Positions 46,914-60,444 are shown, numbered from the stretch's first letter. The stretch is DNA of 64,000 nt from Karalla daura (GCA_029224185.1 JANZKI010000043.1:62001-126000), one strand, 5' to 3'. Notes: a model not told the origin generated them from the letters alone. Program-made: numbers and translations.

Positions 46914-48514
46914 TTTTTTTCACTTTCGGCGAGGGTTAATATCTCAGCTCCAGGATCAAATCCGGCCTCGGGATTGCTTTTTCCAGTGAGCGTGGGCCAC
47001 CCCGGAGGCGGCTCACACCCCAAATCGTGCGTTTGGACTCGCTCGCGAGGGGTCGGGATTTCGGCCGAAAACGACAGGTCCGGGGTGGTCGTTTTTTTCA
47101 CTTTCGGCGAGGGTTAATATCTCAGCTCCTGGACCACAGCCGGCCTCGGGATTGCTTTATCCAGTGAGCGTGGGCCACCCCGGAGGCGGCTCACACCCCA
47201 AATGGTGGGTTTGAGCTCGCTCGTTCGGGGTCAGGAAATCGGCTCAAAACGACAGGTCCGGGGTGGTCGTTTTTTTCACTTTCGGCGAGGGTTAATATCT
47301 CAGCTTCGGGACCACAGCCGGCCTCGGGATTGCTTTTTCCAGTGAGCGTGGGCCACCCCGGAGGCGGCTCACACCCCAAATCGTGCGTTTGGACTCGCTC
47401 GCGAGGGGTCGGGATTTCGGCCGAAAACGACAGGTCCGGGGTGGTCGTTTTTTTCACTTTCGGCGAGGGTTAATATCTCAGCTCCGGGACCACAGCCGGC
47501 CTCGGGATTGCTTTATCCAGTGAGCGTGGGCCACCCCGGAGGCGGCTCACACCCCAAATGGTGGGTTTGAGCTCGCTCGTTCGGGGTCAGGAAATCGGCT
47601 CAAAACGACAGGTCCGGGGTGGTCGTTTTTTTCACTTTCGGCGAGGGTTAATATCTCAGCTCCGGGACCACAGCCGGCCTCGGGATTGCTTTATCCAGTG
47701 AGCGTGGGCCACCCCGGAGGCGGCTCACACCCCAAATGGTGGGTTTGAGCTCGCTCGTTCGGGGTCAGGAAATCGGCTCAAAACGACAGGTCCGGGGTGG
47801 TCGTTTTTTTCACTTTCGGCGAGGGTTAATATCTCAGCTCCGGGACCACAGCCGGCCTCGGGATTGCTTTTTCCAGTGAGCGTGGGCCACCCCGGAGGCG
47901 GCTCACACCCCAAATCGTGCGTTTGGACTCGCTCGTTCGGGGTCGGGATTTCGGCCGAAAACGACAGGTCCGGGGTGGTCGTTTTTTTCACTTTCGGCGA
48001 GGGTTAATATCTCAGCTCCAGGATCAAATCCGGCCTCGGGATTGCTTTTTCCAGTGAGCGTGGGCCACCCCGGAGGCGGCTCACACCCGAAATCGTGCGT
48101 TTGGACTCATTCGTTCGGGGTCAGGATTTCGGTCGAAAACGACAGGTCCGGGGTGGTCGTTTTTTTCACTTTCGGCGAGGGTTAATATCTCAGCTCCGGG
48201 ACCACAGCCGGCCTCGGGATTGCTTTTTCCAGTGAGCGTGGGCCACCCCGGAGGCGGCTCACACCCCAAATCGTGCGTTTGGACTCGCTCGCGAGGGGTC
48301 GGGATTTCGGCCGAAAACGACAGGTCCGGGGTGGTCGTTTTTTTCACTTTCGGCGAGGGTTAATATCTCAGCTCCTGGACCACAGCCGGCCTCGGGATTG
48401 CTTTATCCAGTGAGCGTGGGCCACCCCGGAGGCGGCTCACACCCCAAATCGTGCGTTTGGACTCGCTCGCGAGGGGTCGGGATTTCGGCCAAAACGACTG
48501 GTCCGGGATGGTCA

Positions 48515-48812
48515 TTTTTTTACCTTTCGGCGAGCTTTAAAATCTCAGCTCCAGGATCAAATGATCCTGGAGCTGAGATTTTAAAGCTCGCCGAAAGTGA
48601 AAAAGTGAAAAAAACGACCACCCCGGACCTGTGGTTTTTTTCACTTTCGGCGAGCTTTGATATCTCAGCTCCAGGATCAAATCCGGCATCGGGATTGCTT
48701 TTTCCAGTGAGCGTGGGCCACCCCAGAGGCGGCTCACACCCCAAATCGTGCGTTTGGACTCGCTCGTTCGGGGTCGGGATTTCGGCCGAAAACGACAGGT
48801 CCGGGGTGGTCG
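48515..48812 (+). repeat. Fold-back monomer 24
   Basis: Core 48524-48597, with gctcgttcgg. It is followed two monomers later by the private ccggtggcgg mark at 49083. Copies lie 4,451 and 6,350 bp downstream. Next unit 1,721 bp on (k = 9). Confidence 0.95.
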
Positions 48813-50235
48813 TTTTTTTCACTTTCGGCGAGGGTTAATATCTCAGCTCCAGGATCAAATCCGGCCTCGGGATTGCTTTTTCCAGTGAGCGTGGGCCACC
48901 CGGGAGGCGGCTCACACCCCAAATCGTGCGTTTGGACTCGCTCGTTCGGGGTCGGGATTTCGGCCGAAAACGACAGGTCCGGGGTGGTCGTTTTTTTCAC
49001 TTTCGGCGAGGGTTAATATCTCAGCTCCTGGACCACAGCCGGCCTCGGGATTGCTTTATCCAGTGAGCGTGGGCCACCCCGGTGGCGGCTCACACCCCAA
49101 ATCGTGCGTTTGGACTCGCTCGCGAGGGGTCGGGATTTCGGCCGAAAACGACAGGTCCGGGGTGGTCGTTTTTTTCACTTTCGGCGAGGGTTAATATCTC
49201 AGCTCCTGGACCACAGCCGGCCTCGGGATTGCTTTATCCAGTGAGCGTGGGCCACCCCGGAGGCGGCTCACACCCCAAATGGTGGGTTTGAGCTCGCTCG
49301 TTCGGGGTCAGGAAATCGGCTCAAAACGACAGGTCCGGGGTGGTCGTTTTTTTCACTTTCGGCGAGGGTTAATATCTCAGCTCCGGGACCACAGCCGGCC
49401 TCGGGATTGCTTTATCCAGTGAGCGTGGGCCACCCCGGAGGCGGCTCACACCCCAAATCGTGCGTTTGGACTCGCTCGCGAGGGGTCGGGATTTCGGCCG
49501 AAAACGACAGGTCCGGGGTGGTCGTTTTTTTCACTTTCGGCGAGGGTTAATATCTCAGCTCCTGGACCACAGCCGGCCTCGGGATTGCTTTATCCAGTGA
49601 GCGTGGGCCACCCCGGAGGCGGCTCACACCCCAAATGGTGGGTTTGAGCTCGCTCGTTCGGGGTCAGGAAATCGGCTCAAAACGACAGGTCCGGGGTGGT
49701 CGTTTTTTTCACTTTCGGCGAGGGTTAATATCTCAGCTCCGGGACCACAGCCGGCCTCGGGATTGCTTTTTCCAGTGAGCGTGGGCCACCCCGGAGGCGG
49801 CTCACACCCGAAATCGTGCGTTTGGACTCATTCGTTCGGGGTCAGGATTTCGGTCGAAAACGACAGGTCCGGGGTGGTCGTTTTTTTCACTTTCGGCGAG
49901 GGTTAATATCTCAGCTCCGGGACCACAGCCGGCCTCGGGATTGCTTTTTCCAGTGAGCGTGGGCCACCCCGGAGGCGGCTCACACCCCAAATCGTGCGTT
50001 TGGACTCGCTCGCGAGGGGTCGGGATTTCGGCCGAAAACGACAGGTCCGGGGTGGTCGTTTTTTTCACTTTCGGCGAGGGTTAATATCTCAGCTCCTGGA
50101 CCACAGCCGGCCTCGGGATTGCTTTATCCAGTGAGCGTGGGCCACCCCGGAGGCGGCTCACACCCCAAATCGTGCGTTTGGACTCGCTCGCGAGGGGTCG
50201 GGATTTCGGCCAAAACGACTGGTCCGGGATGGTCA

Positions 50236-50533
50236 TTTTTTTACCTTTCGGCGAGCTTTAAAATCTCAGCTCCAGGATCAAATGATCCTGGAGCTGAGAT
50301 TTTAAAGCTCGCCGAAAGTGAAAAAGTGAAAAAAACGACCACCCCGGACCTGTGGTTTTTTTCACTTTCGGCGAGCTTTGATATCTCAGCTCCAGGATCA
50401 AATCCGGCATCGGGATTGCTTTTTCCAGTGAGCGTGGGCCACCCCAGAGTCGGCTCACACCCCAAATCGTGCGTTTGGACTCGCTCGTTCGGGGTCGGGA
50501 TTTCGGCCGAAAACGACAGGTCCGGGGTGGTCG
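50236..50533 (+). repeat. Fold-back monomer 25
   Basis: Core 50245-50318. It has a private G to T at 50450 (ccccagagtcgg). It has gctcgttcgg, while its 6,350-bp counterpart, unit 29, has gctcattcgg. Next unit 653 bp on (k = 3). Confidence 0.95.
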
Positions 50534-50888
50534 TTTTTTTCACTTTCGGCGAGGGTTAATATCTCAGCTCCAGGATCAAATCCGGCCTCGGGATTGCTTT
50601 TTCCAGTGAGCGTGGGCCACCCGGGAGGCGGCTCACACCCCAAATCGTGCGTTTGGACTCGCTCGTTCGGGGTCGGGATTTCGGCCGAAAACGACAGGTC
50701 CGGGGTGGTCGTTTTTTTCACTTTCGGCGAGGGTTAATATCTCAGCTCCTGGACCACAGCCGGCCTCGGGATTGCTTTATCCAGTGAGCGTGGGCCACCC
50801 CGGAGGCGGCTCACACCCCAAATCGTGCGTTTGGACTCGCTCGCGAGGGGTCGGGATTTCGGCCAAAACGACTGGTCCGGGATGGTCA

Positions 50889-51186
50889 TTTTTTTACCTT
50901 TCGGCGAGCTTTAAAATCTCAGCTCCAGGATCAAATGATCCTGGAGCTGAGATTTTAAAGCTCGCCGAAAGTGAAAAAGTGAAAAAAACGACCACCCCGG
51001 ACCTGTGGTTTTTTTCACTTTCGGCGAGCTTTGATATCTCAGCTCCAGGATCAAATCCGGCATCGGGATTGCTTTTTCCAGTGAGCGTGGGCCACCCCAG
51101 AGGCGGCTCACACCCCAAATCGTGCGTTTGGACTCGCTCATTCGGGGTCGGGATTTCGGCCGAAAACGACAGGTCCGGGGTGGTCG
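50889..51186 (+). repeat. Fold-back monomer 26
   Basis: Core 50898-50971, with gctcattcgg. Counterpart of unit 30 at an offset of 6,350 bp. Next unit 2,077 bp on (k = 11). Confidence 0.95.
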
Positions 51187-52965
51187 TTTTTTTCACTTTC
51201 GGCGAGGGTTAATATCTCAGCTCCAGGATCAAATCCGGCCTCGGGATTGCTTTTTCCAGTGAGCGTGGGCCACCCGGGAGGCGGCTCACACCCCAAATCG
51301 TGCGTTTGGACTCGCTCGTTCGGGGTCGGGATTTCGGCCGAAAACGACAGGTCCGGGGTGGTCGTTTTTTTCACTTTCGGCGAGGGTTAATATCTCAGCT
51401 CCGGGACCACAGCCGGCCTCGGGATTGCTTTATCCAGTGAGCGTGGGCCACCCCGGAGGCGGCTCACACCCCAAATCGTGCGTTTGGACTCGCTCGCGAG
51501 GGGTCGGGATTTCGGCCGAAAACGACAGGTCCGGGGTGGTCGTTTTTTTCACTTTCGGCGAGGGTTAATATCTCAGCTCCTGGACCACAGCCGGCCTCGG
51601 GATTGCTTTATCCAGTGAGCGTGGGCCACCCCGGAGGCGGCTCACACCCCAAATGGTGGGTTTGAGCTCGCTCGTTCGGGGTCAGGAAATCGGCTCAAAA
51701 CGACAGGTCCGGGGTGGTCGTTTTTTTCACTTTCGGCGAGGGTTAATATCTCAGCTTCGGGACCACAGCCGGCCTCGGGATTGCTTTTTCCAGTGAGCGT
51801 GGGCCACCCCGGAGGCGGCTCACACCCCAAATCGTGCGTTTGGACTCGCTCGCGAGGGGTCGGGATTTCGGCCGAAAACGACAGGTCCGGGGTGGTCGTT
51901 TTTTTCACTTTCGGCGAGGGTTAATATCTCAGCTCCGGGACCACAGCCGGCCTCGGGATTGCTTTATCCAGTGAGCGTGGGCCACCCCGGAGGCGGCTCA
52001 CACCCCAAATGGTGGGTTTGAGCTCGCTCGTTCGGGGTCAGGAAATCGGCTCAAAACGACAGGTCCGGGGTGGTCGTTTTTTTCACTTTCGGCGAGGGTT
52101 AATATCTCAGCTCCGGGACCACAGCCGGCCTCGGGATTGCTTTATCCAGTGAGCGTGGGCCACCCCGGAGGCGGCTCACACCCCAAATGGTGGGTTTGAG
52201 CTCGCTCGTTCGGGGTCAGGAAATCGGCTCAAAACGACAGGTCCGGGGTGGTCGTTTTTTTCACTTTCGGCGAGGGTTAATATCTCAGCTCCGGGACCAC
52301 AGCCGGCCTCGGGATTGCTTTTTCCAGTGAGCGTGGGCCACCCCGGAGGCGGCTCACACCCCAAATCGTGCGTTTGGACTCGCTCGTTCGGGGTCGGGAT
52401 TTCGGCCGAAAACGACAGGTCCGGGGTGGTCGTTTTTTTCACTTTCGGCGAGGGTTAATATCTCAGCTCCAGGATCAAATCCGGCCTCGGGATTGCTTTT
52501 TCCAGTGAGCGTGGGCCACCCCGGAGGCGGCTCACACCCGAAATCGTGCGTTTGGACTCATTCGTTCGGGGTCAGGATTTCGGTCGAAAACGACAGGTCC
52601 GGGGTGGTCGTTTTTTTCACTTTCGGCGAGGGTTAATATCTCAGCTCCGGGACCACAGCCGGCCTCGGGATTGCTTTTTCCAGTGAGCGTGGGCCACCCC
52701 GGAGGCGGCTCACACCCCAAATCGTGCGTTTGGACTCGCTCGCGAGGGGTCGGGATTTCGGCCGAAAACGACAGGTCCGGGGTGGTCGTTTTTTTCACTT
52801 TCGGCGAGGGTTAATATCTCAGCTCCTGGACCACAGCCGGCCTCGGGATTGCTTTATCCAGTGAGCGTGGGCCACCCCGGAGGCGGCTCACACCCCAAAT
52901 CGTGCGTTTGGACTCGCTCGCGAGGGGTCGGGATTTCGGCCAAAACGACTGGTCCGGGATGGTCA

Positions 52966-53263
52966 TTTTTTTACCTTTCGGCGAGCTTTAAAATCTCAGC
53001 TCCAGGATCAAATGATCCTGGAGCTGAGATTTTAAAGCTCGCCGAAAGTGAAAAAGTGAAAAAAACGACCACCCCGGACCTGTGGTTTTTTTCACTTTCG
53101 GCGAGCTTTGATATCTCAGCTCCAGGATCAAATCCGGCATCGGGATTGCTTTTTCCAGTGAGCGTGGGCCACCCCAGAGGCGGCTCACACCCCAAATCGT
53201 GCGTTTGGACTCGCTCGTTCGGGGTCGGGATTTCGGCCGAAAACGACAGGTCCGGGGTGGTCG
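52966..53263 (+). repeat. Fold-back monomer 27
   Basis: Core 52975-53048. Copy of unit 24 at an offset of 4,451 bp, with the same ccggtggcgg mark two monomers on (53534). Next unit 1,899 bp on (k = 10). Confidence 0.95.
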
Positions 53264-54864
53264 TTTTTTTCACTTTCGGCGAGGGTTAATATCTCAGCTC
53301 CAGGATCAAATCCGGCCTCGGGATTGCTTTTTCCAGTGAGCGTGGGCCACCCGGGAGGCGGCTCACACCCCAAATCGTGCGTTTGGACTCGCTCGTTCGG
53401 GGTCGGGATTTCGGCCGAAAACGACAGGTCCGGGGTGGTCGTTTTTTTCACTTTCGGCGAGGGTTAATATCTCAGCTCCTGGACCACAGCCGGCCTCGGG
53501 ATTGCTTTATCCAGTGAGCGTGGGCCACCCCGGTGGCGGCTCACACCCCAAATCGTGCGTTTGGACTCGCTCGCGAGGGGTCGGGATTTCGGCCGAAAAC
53601 GACAGGTCCGGGGTGGTCGTTTTTTTCACTTTCGGCGAGGGTTAATATCTCAGCTCCGGGACCACAGCCGGCCTCGGGATTGCTTTATCCAGTGAGCGTG
53701 GGCCACCCCGGAGGCGGCTCACACCCCAAATGGTGGGTTTGAGCTCGCTCGTTCGGGGTCAGGAAATCGGCTCAAAACGACAGGTCCGGGGTGGTCGTTT
53801 TTTTCACTTTCGGCGAGGGTTAATATCTCAGCTCCGGGACCACAGCCGGCCTCGGGATTGCTTTATCCAGTGAGCGTGGGCCACCCCGGAGGCGGCTCAC
53901 ACCCCAAATCGTGCGTTTGGACTCGCTCGCGAGGGGTCGGGATTTCGGCCGAAAACGACAGGTCCGGGGTGGTCGTTTTTTTCACTTTCGGCGAGGGTTA
54001 ATATCTCAGCTCCTGGACCACAGCCGGCCTCGGGATTGCTTTATCCAGTGAGCGTGGGCCACCCCGGAGGCGGCTCACACCCCAAATGGTGGGTTTGAGC
54101 TCGCTCGTTCGGGGTCAGGAAATCGGCTCAAAACGACAGGTCCGGGGTGGTCGTTTTTTTCACTTTCGGCGAGGGTTAATATCTCAGCTCCGGGACCACA
54201 GCCGGCCTCGGGATTGCTTTTTCCAGTGAGCGTGGGCCACCCCGGAGGCGGCTCACACCCCAAATCGTGCGTTTGGACTCGCTCGTTCGGGGTCGGGATT
54301 TCGGCCGAAAACGACAGGTCCGGGGTGGTCGTTTTTTTCACTTTCGGCGAGGGTTAATATCTCAGCTCCAGGATCAAATCCGGCCTCGGGATTGCTTTTT
54401 CCAGTGAGCGTGGGCCACCCCGGAGGCGGCTCACACCCGAAATCGTGCGTTTGGACTCATTCGTTCGGGGTCAGGATTTCGGTCGAAAACGACAGGTCCG
54501 GGGTGGTCGTTTTTTTCACTTTCGGCGAGGGTTAATATCTCAGCTCCGGGACCACAGCCGGCCTCGGGATTGCTTTTTCCAGTGAGCGTGGGCCACCCCG
54601 GAGGCGGCTCACACCCCAAATCGTGCGTTTGGACTCGCTCGCGAGGGGTCGGGATTTCGGCCGAAAACGACAGGTCCGGGGTGGTCGTTTTTTTCACTTT
54701 CGGCGAGGGTTAATATCTCAGCTCCTGGACCACAGCCGGCCTCGGGATTGCTTTATCCAGTGAGCGTGGGCCACCCCGGAGGCGGCTCACACCCCAAATC
54801 GTGCGTTTGGACTCGCTCGCGAGGGGTCGGGATTTCGGCCAAAACGACTGGTCCGGGATGGTCA

Positions 54865-55162
54865 TTTTTTTACCTTTCGGCGAGCTTTAAAATCTCAGCT
54901 CCAGGATCAAATGATCCTGGAGCTGAGATTTTAAAGCTCGCCGAAAGTGAAAAAGTGAAAAAAACGACCACCCCGGACCTGTGGTTTTTTTCACTTTCGG
55001 CGAGCTTTGATATCTCAGCTCCAGGATCAAATCCGGCATCGGGATTGCTTTTTCCAGTGAGCGTGGGCCACCCCAGAGGCGGCTCACACCCCAAATCGTG
55101 CGTTTGGACTCGCTCGTTCGGGGTCGGGATTTCGGCCGAAAACGACAGGTCCGGGGTGGTCG
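54865..55162 (+). repeat. Fold-back monomer 28
   Basis: Core 54874-54947. Copy of unit 24 at an offset of 6,350 bp, with the ccggtggcgg mark at 55433. Next unit 1,721 bp on (k = 9). Confidence 0.95.
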
Positions 55163-56585
55163 TTTTTTTCACTTTCGGCGAGGGTTAATATCTCAGCTCC
55201 AGGATCAAATCCGGCCTCGGGATTGCTTTTTCCAGTGAGCGTGGGCCACCCGGGAGGCGGCTCACACCCCAAATCGTGCGTTTGGACTCGCTCGTTCGGG
55301 GTCGGGATTTCGGCCGAAAACGACAGGTCCGGGGTGGTCGTTTTTTTCACTTTCGGCGAGGGTTAATATCTCAGCTCCTGGACCACAGCCGGCCTCGGGA
55401 TTGCTTTATCCAGTGAGCGTGGGCCACCCCGGTGGCGGCTCACACCCCAAATCGTGCGTTTGGACTCGCTCGCGAGGGGTCGGGATTTCGGCCGAAAACG
55501 ACAGGTCCGGGGTGGTCGTTTTTTTCACTTTCGGCGAGGGTTAATATCTCAGCTCCTGGACCACAGCCGGCCTCGGGATTGCTTTATCCAGTGAGCGTGG
55601 GCCACCCCGGAGGCGGCTCACACCCCAAATGGTGGGTTTGAGCTCGCTCGTTCGGGGTCAGGAAATCGGCTCAAAACGACAGGTCCGGGGTGGTCGTTTT
55701 TTTCACTTTCGGCGAGGGTTAATATCTCAGCTCCGGGACCACAGCCGGCCTCGGGATTGCTTTATCCAGTGAGCGTGGGCCACCCCGGAGGCGGCTCACA
55801 CCCCAAATCGTGCGTTTGGACTCGCTCGCGAGGGGTCGGGATTTCGGCCGAAAACGACAGGTCCGGGGTGGTCGTTTTTTTCACTTTCGGCGAGGGTTAA
55901 TATCTCAGCTCCTGGACCACAGCCGGCCTCGGGATTGCTTTATCCAGTGAGCGTGGGCCACCCCGGAGGCGGCTCACACCCCAAATGGTGGGTTTGAGCT
56001 CGCTCGTTCGGGGTCAGGAAATCGGCTCAAAACGACAGGTCCGGGGTGGTCGTTTTTTTCACTTTCGGCGAGGGTTAATATCTCAGCTCCGGGACCACAG
56101 CCGGCCTCGGGATTGCTTTTTCCAGTGAGCGTGGGCCACCCCGGAGGCGGCTCACACCCGAAATCGTGCGTTTGGACTCATTCGTTCGGGGTCAGGATTT
56201 CGGTCGAAAACGACAGGTCCGGGGTGGTCGTTTTTTTCACTTTCGGCGAGGGTTAATATCTCAGCTCCGGGACCACAGCCGGCCTCGGGATTGCTTTTTC
56301 CAGTGAGCGTGGGCCACCCCGGAGGCGGCTCACACCCCAAATCGTGCGTTTGGACTCGCTCGCGAGGGGTCGGGATTTCGGCCGAAAACGACAGGTCCGG
56401 GGTGGTCGTTTTTTTCACTTTCGGCGAGGGTTAATATCTCAGCTCCTGGACCACAGCCGGCCTCGGGATTGCTTTATCCAGTGAGCGTGGGCCACCCCGG
56501 AGGCGGCTCACACCCCAAATCGTGCGTTTGGACTCGCTCGCGAGGGGTCGGGATTTCGGCCAAAACGACTGGTCCGGGATGGTCA

Positions 56586-56883
56586 TTTTTTTACCTTTCG
56601 GCGAGCTTTAAAATCTCAGCTCCAGGATCAAATGATCCTGGAGCTGAGATTTTAAAGCTCGCCGAAAGTGAAAAAGTGAAAAAAACGACCACCCCGGACC
56701 TGTGGTTTTTTTCACTTTCGGCGAGCTTTGATATCTCAGCTCCAGGATCAAATCCGGCATCGGGATTGCTTTTTCCAGTGAGCGTGGGCCACCCCAGAGG
56801 CGGCTCACACCCCAAATCGTGCGTTTGGACTCGCTCATTCGGGGTCGGGATTTCGGCCGAAAACGACAGGTCCGGGGTGGTCG
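56586..56883 (+). repeat. Fold-back monomer 29
   Basis: Core 56595-56668, with gctcattcgg. First of three fold-back units spaced by exactly 653 bp. Confidence 0.95.
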
Positions 56884-57238
56884 TTTTTTTCACTTTCGGC
56901 GAGGGTTAATATCTCAGCTCCAGGATCAAATCCGGCCTCGGGATTGCTTTTTCCAGTGAGCGTGGGCCACCCGGGAGGCGGCTCACACCCCAAATCGTGC
57001 GTTTGGACTCGCTCGTTCGGGGTCGGGATTTCGGCCGAAAACGACAGGTCCGGGGTGGTCGTTTTTTTCACTTTCGGCGAGGGTTAATATCTCAGCTCCT
57101 GGACCACAGCCGGCCTCGGGATTGCTTTATCCAGTGAGCGTGGGCCACCCCGGAGGCGGCTCACACCCCAAATCGTGCGTTTGGACTCGCTCGCGAGGGG
57201 TCGGGATTTCGGCCAAAACGACTGGTCCGGGATGGTCA

Positions 57239-57536
57239 TTTTTTTACCTTTCGGCGAGCTTTAAAATCTCAGCTCCAGGATCAAATGATCCTGGAGCTGA
57301 GATTTTAAAGCTCGCCGAAAGTGAAAAAGTGAAAAAAACGACCACCCCGGACCTGTGGTTTTTTTCACTTTCGGCGAGCTTTGATATCTCAGCTCCAGGA
57401 TCAAATCCGGCATCGGGATTGCTTTTTCCAGTGAGCGTGGGCCACCCCAGAGGCGGCTCACACCCCAAATCGTGCGTTTGGACTCGCTCATTCGGGGTCG
57501 GGATTTCGGCCGAAAACGACAGGTCCGGGGTGGTCG
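57239..57536 (+). repeat. Fold-back monomer 30
   Basis: Core 57248-57321, with gctcattcgg. Middle member of the 653-bp triplicate. I see no difference from its neighbours. Confidence 0.95.
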
Positions 57537-57891
57537 TTTTTTTCACTTTCGGCGAGGGTTAATATCTCAGCTCCAGGATCAAATCCGGCCTCGGGATTGC
57601 TTTTTCCAGTGAGCGTGGGCCACCCGGGAGGCGGCTCACACCCCAAATCGTGCGTTTGGACTCGCTCGTTCGGGGTCGGGATTTCGGCCGAAAACGACAG
57701 GTCCGGGGTGGTCGTTTTTTTCACTTTCGGCGAGGGTTAATATCTCAGCTCCTGGACCACAGCCGGCCTCGGGATTGCTTTATCCAGTGAGCGTGGGCCA
57801 CCCCGGAGGCGGCTCACACCCCAAATCGTGCGTTTGGACTCGCTCGCGAGGGGTCGGGATTTCGGCCAAAACGACTGGTCCGGGATGGTCA

Positions 57892-58189
57892 TTTTTTTAC
57901 CTTTCGGCGAGCTTTAAAATCTCAGCTCCAGGATCAAATGATCCTGGAGCTGAGATTTTAAAGCTCGCCGAAAGTGAAAAAGTGAAAAAAACGACCACCC
58001 CGGACCTGTGGTTTTTTTCACTTTCGGCGAGCTTTGATATCTCAGCTCCAGGATCAAATCCGGCATCGGGATTGCTTTTTCCAGTGAGCGTGGGCCACCC
58101 CAGAGGCGGCTCACACCCCAAATCGTGCGTTTGGACTCGCTCATTCGGGGTCGGGATTTCGGCCGAAAACGACAGGTCCGGGGTGGTCG
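57892..58189 (+). repeat. Fold-back monomer 31
   Basis: Core 57901-57974, with gctcattcgg. Last member of the triplicate. The third unit's T monomer switches to the R form (actcattcg) near 58494. Next unit 2,255 bp on (k = 12). Confidence 0.95.
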
Positions 58190-60146
58190 TTTTTTTCACT
58201 TTCGGCGAGGGTTAATATCTCAGCTCCAGGATCAAATCCGGCCTCGGGATTGCTTTTTCCAGTGAGCGTGGGCCACCCGGGAGGCGGCTCACACCCCAAA
58301 TCGTGCGTTTGGACTCGCTCGTTCGGGGTCGGGATTTCGGCCGAAAACGACAGGTCCGGGGTGGTCGTTTTTTTCACTTTCGGCGAGGGTTAATATCTCA
58401 GCTCCTGGACCACAGCCGGCCTCGGGATTGCTTTATCCAGTGAGCGTGGGCCACCCCGGAGGCGGCTCACACCCCAAATCGTGCGTTTGGACTCATTCGT
58501 TCGGGGTCAGGATTTCGGTCGAAAACGACAGGTCCGGGGTGGTCGTTTTTTTCACTTTCGGCGAGGGTTAATATCTCAGCTCCTGGACCACAGCCGGCCT
58601 CGGGATTGCTTTTTCCAGTGAGCGTGGGCCACCCCGGAGGCGGCTCACACCCCAAATCGTGCGTTTGGACTCATTCGTTCGGGGTCAGGATTTCGGTCGA
58701 AAACGACAGGTCCGGGGTGGTCGTTTTTTTCACTTTCGGCGAGGGTTAATATCTCAGCTCCGGGACCACAGCCGGCCTCGGGATTGCTTTATCCAGTGAG
58801 CGTGGGCCACCCCGGAGGCGGCTCACACCCCAAATGGTGGGTTTGAGCTCGCTCGTTCGGGGTCAGGAAATCGGCTCAAAACGACAGGTCCGGGGTGGTC
58901 GTTTTTTTCACTTTCGGCGAGGGTTAATATCTCAGCTTCGGGACCACAGCCGGCCTCGGGATTGCTTTTTCCAGTGAGCGTGGGCCACCCCGGAGGCGGC
59001 TCACACCCCAAATCGTGCGTTTGGACTCGCTCGCGAGGGGTCGGGATTTCGGCCGAAAACGACAGGTCCGGGGTGGTCGTTTTTTTCACTTTCGGCGAGG
59101 GTTAATATCTCAGCTCCGGGACCACAGCCGGCCTCGGGATTGCTTTATCCAGTGAGCGTGGGCCACCCCGGAGGCGGCTCACACCCCAAATGGTGGGTTT
59201 GAGCTCGCTCGTTCGGGGTCAGGAAATCGGCTCAAAACGACAGGTCCGGGGTGGTCGTTTTTTTCACTTTCGGCGAGGGTTAATATCTCAGCTCCGGGAC
59301 CACAGCCGGCCTCGGGATTGCTTTTTCCAGTGAGCGTGGGCCACCCCGGAGGCGGCTCACACCCCAAATCGTGCGTTTGGACTCGCTCGTTCGGGGTCGG
59401 GATTTCGGCCGAAAACGACAGGTCCGGGGTGGTCGTTTTTTTCACTTTCGGCGAGGGTTAATATCTCAGCTCCAGGATCAAATCCGGCCTCGGGATTGCT
59501 TTTTCCAGTGAGCGTGGGCCACCCCGGAGGCGGCTCACACCCGAAATCGTGCGTTTGGACTCATTCGTTCGGGGTCAGGATTTCGGTCGAAAACGACAGG
59601 TCCGGGGTGGTCGTTTTTTTCACTTTCGGCGAGGGTTAATATCTCAGCTCCGGGACCACAGCCGGCCTCGGGATTGCTTTTTCCAGTGAGCGTGGGCCAC
59701 CCCGGAGGCGGCTCACACCCCAAATCGTGCGTTTGGACTCGCTCGCGAGGGGTCGGGATTTCGGCCGAAAACGACAGGTCCGGGGTGGTCGTTTTTTTCA
59801 CTTTCGGCGAGGGTTAATATCTCAGCTCCTGGACCACAGCCGGCCTCGGGATTGCTTTTTCCAGTGAGCGTGGGCCACCCCGGAGGCGGCTCACACCCCA
59901 AATCGTGCGTTTGGACTCGCTCGCGAGGGGTCGGGATTTCGGCCGAAAACGACAGGTCCGGGGTGGTCGTTTTTTTCACTTTCGGCGAGGGTTAATATCT
60001 CAGCTCCTGGACCACAGCCGGCCTCGGGATTGCTTTATCCAGTGAGTGTGGGCCACCCCGGAGGCGGCTCACACCCCAAATCGTGCGTTTGGACTCGCTC
60101 GCGAGGGGTCGGGATTTCGGCCAAAACGACTGGTCCGGGATGGTCA

Positions 60147-60444
60147 TTTTTTTACCTTTCGGCGAGCTTTAAAATCTCAGCTCCAGGATCAAATGATCCT
60201 GGAGCTGAGATTTTAAAGCTCGCCGAAAGTGAAAAAGTGAAAAAAACGACCACCCCGGACCTGTGGTTTTTTTCACTTTCGGCGAGCTTTGATATCTCAG
60301 CTCCAGGATCAAATCCGGCATCGGGATTGCTTTTTCCAGTGAGCGTGGGCCACCCCAGAGGCGGCTCACACCCCAAATCGTGCGTTTGGACTCGCTCATT
60401 CGGGGTCGGGATTTCGGCCGAAAACGACAGGTCCGGGGTGGTCG
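60147..60444 (+). repeat. Fold-back monomer 32
   Basis: Core 60156-60229, with gctcattcgg. The monomer before it has a private C to T at 60047 that breaks the gtgagc arm. Next unit 1,543 bp on (k = 8). Confidence 0.95.

Larger units (their letters stand above)
47101..57724 (+). repeat. Interlocked 4,451- and 6,350-bp repeats
   Basis: About 47.1-49.2 kb matches 51.55-53.65 kb (offset 4,451), marked by the private cagcttcggg at about 47306 and 51757 and ccggtggcgg at 49083 and 53534. About 47.7-51.4 kb matches 54.1-57.7 kb (offset 6,350), marked by ccggtggcgg at 55433. cagcttcggg reappears near 58938, so part of the segment was copied a third time. Confidence 0.85.
56586..58493 (+). repeat. 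653-bp three-monomer unit in triplicate
   Basis: Each 653-bp unit is a 298-bp fold-back monomer with gctcattcgg, a 178-bp cccgggagg P monomer and a 177-bp gctttatcc monomer. Starts are 56586, 57239 and 57892. The third is interrupted near 58494, where the last monomer changes to the R form. Single pairs with the same spacing occur at 45963/46616 and 50236/50889. Confidence 0.9.
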
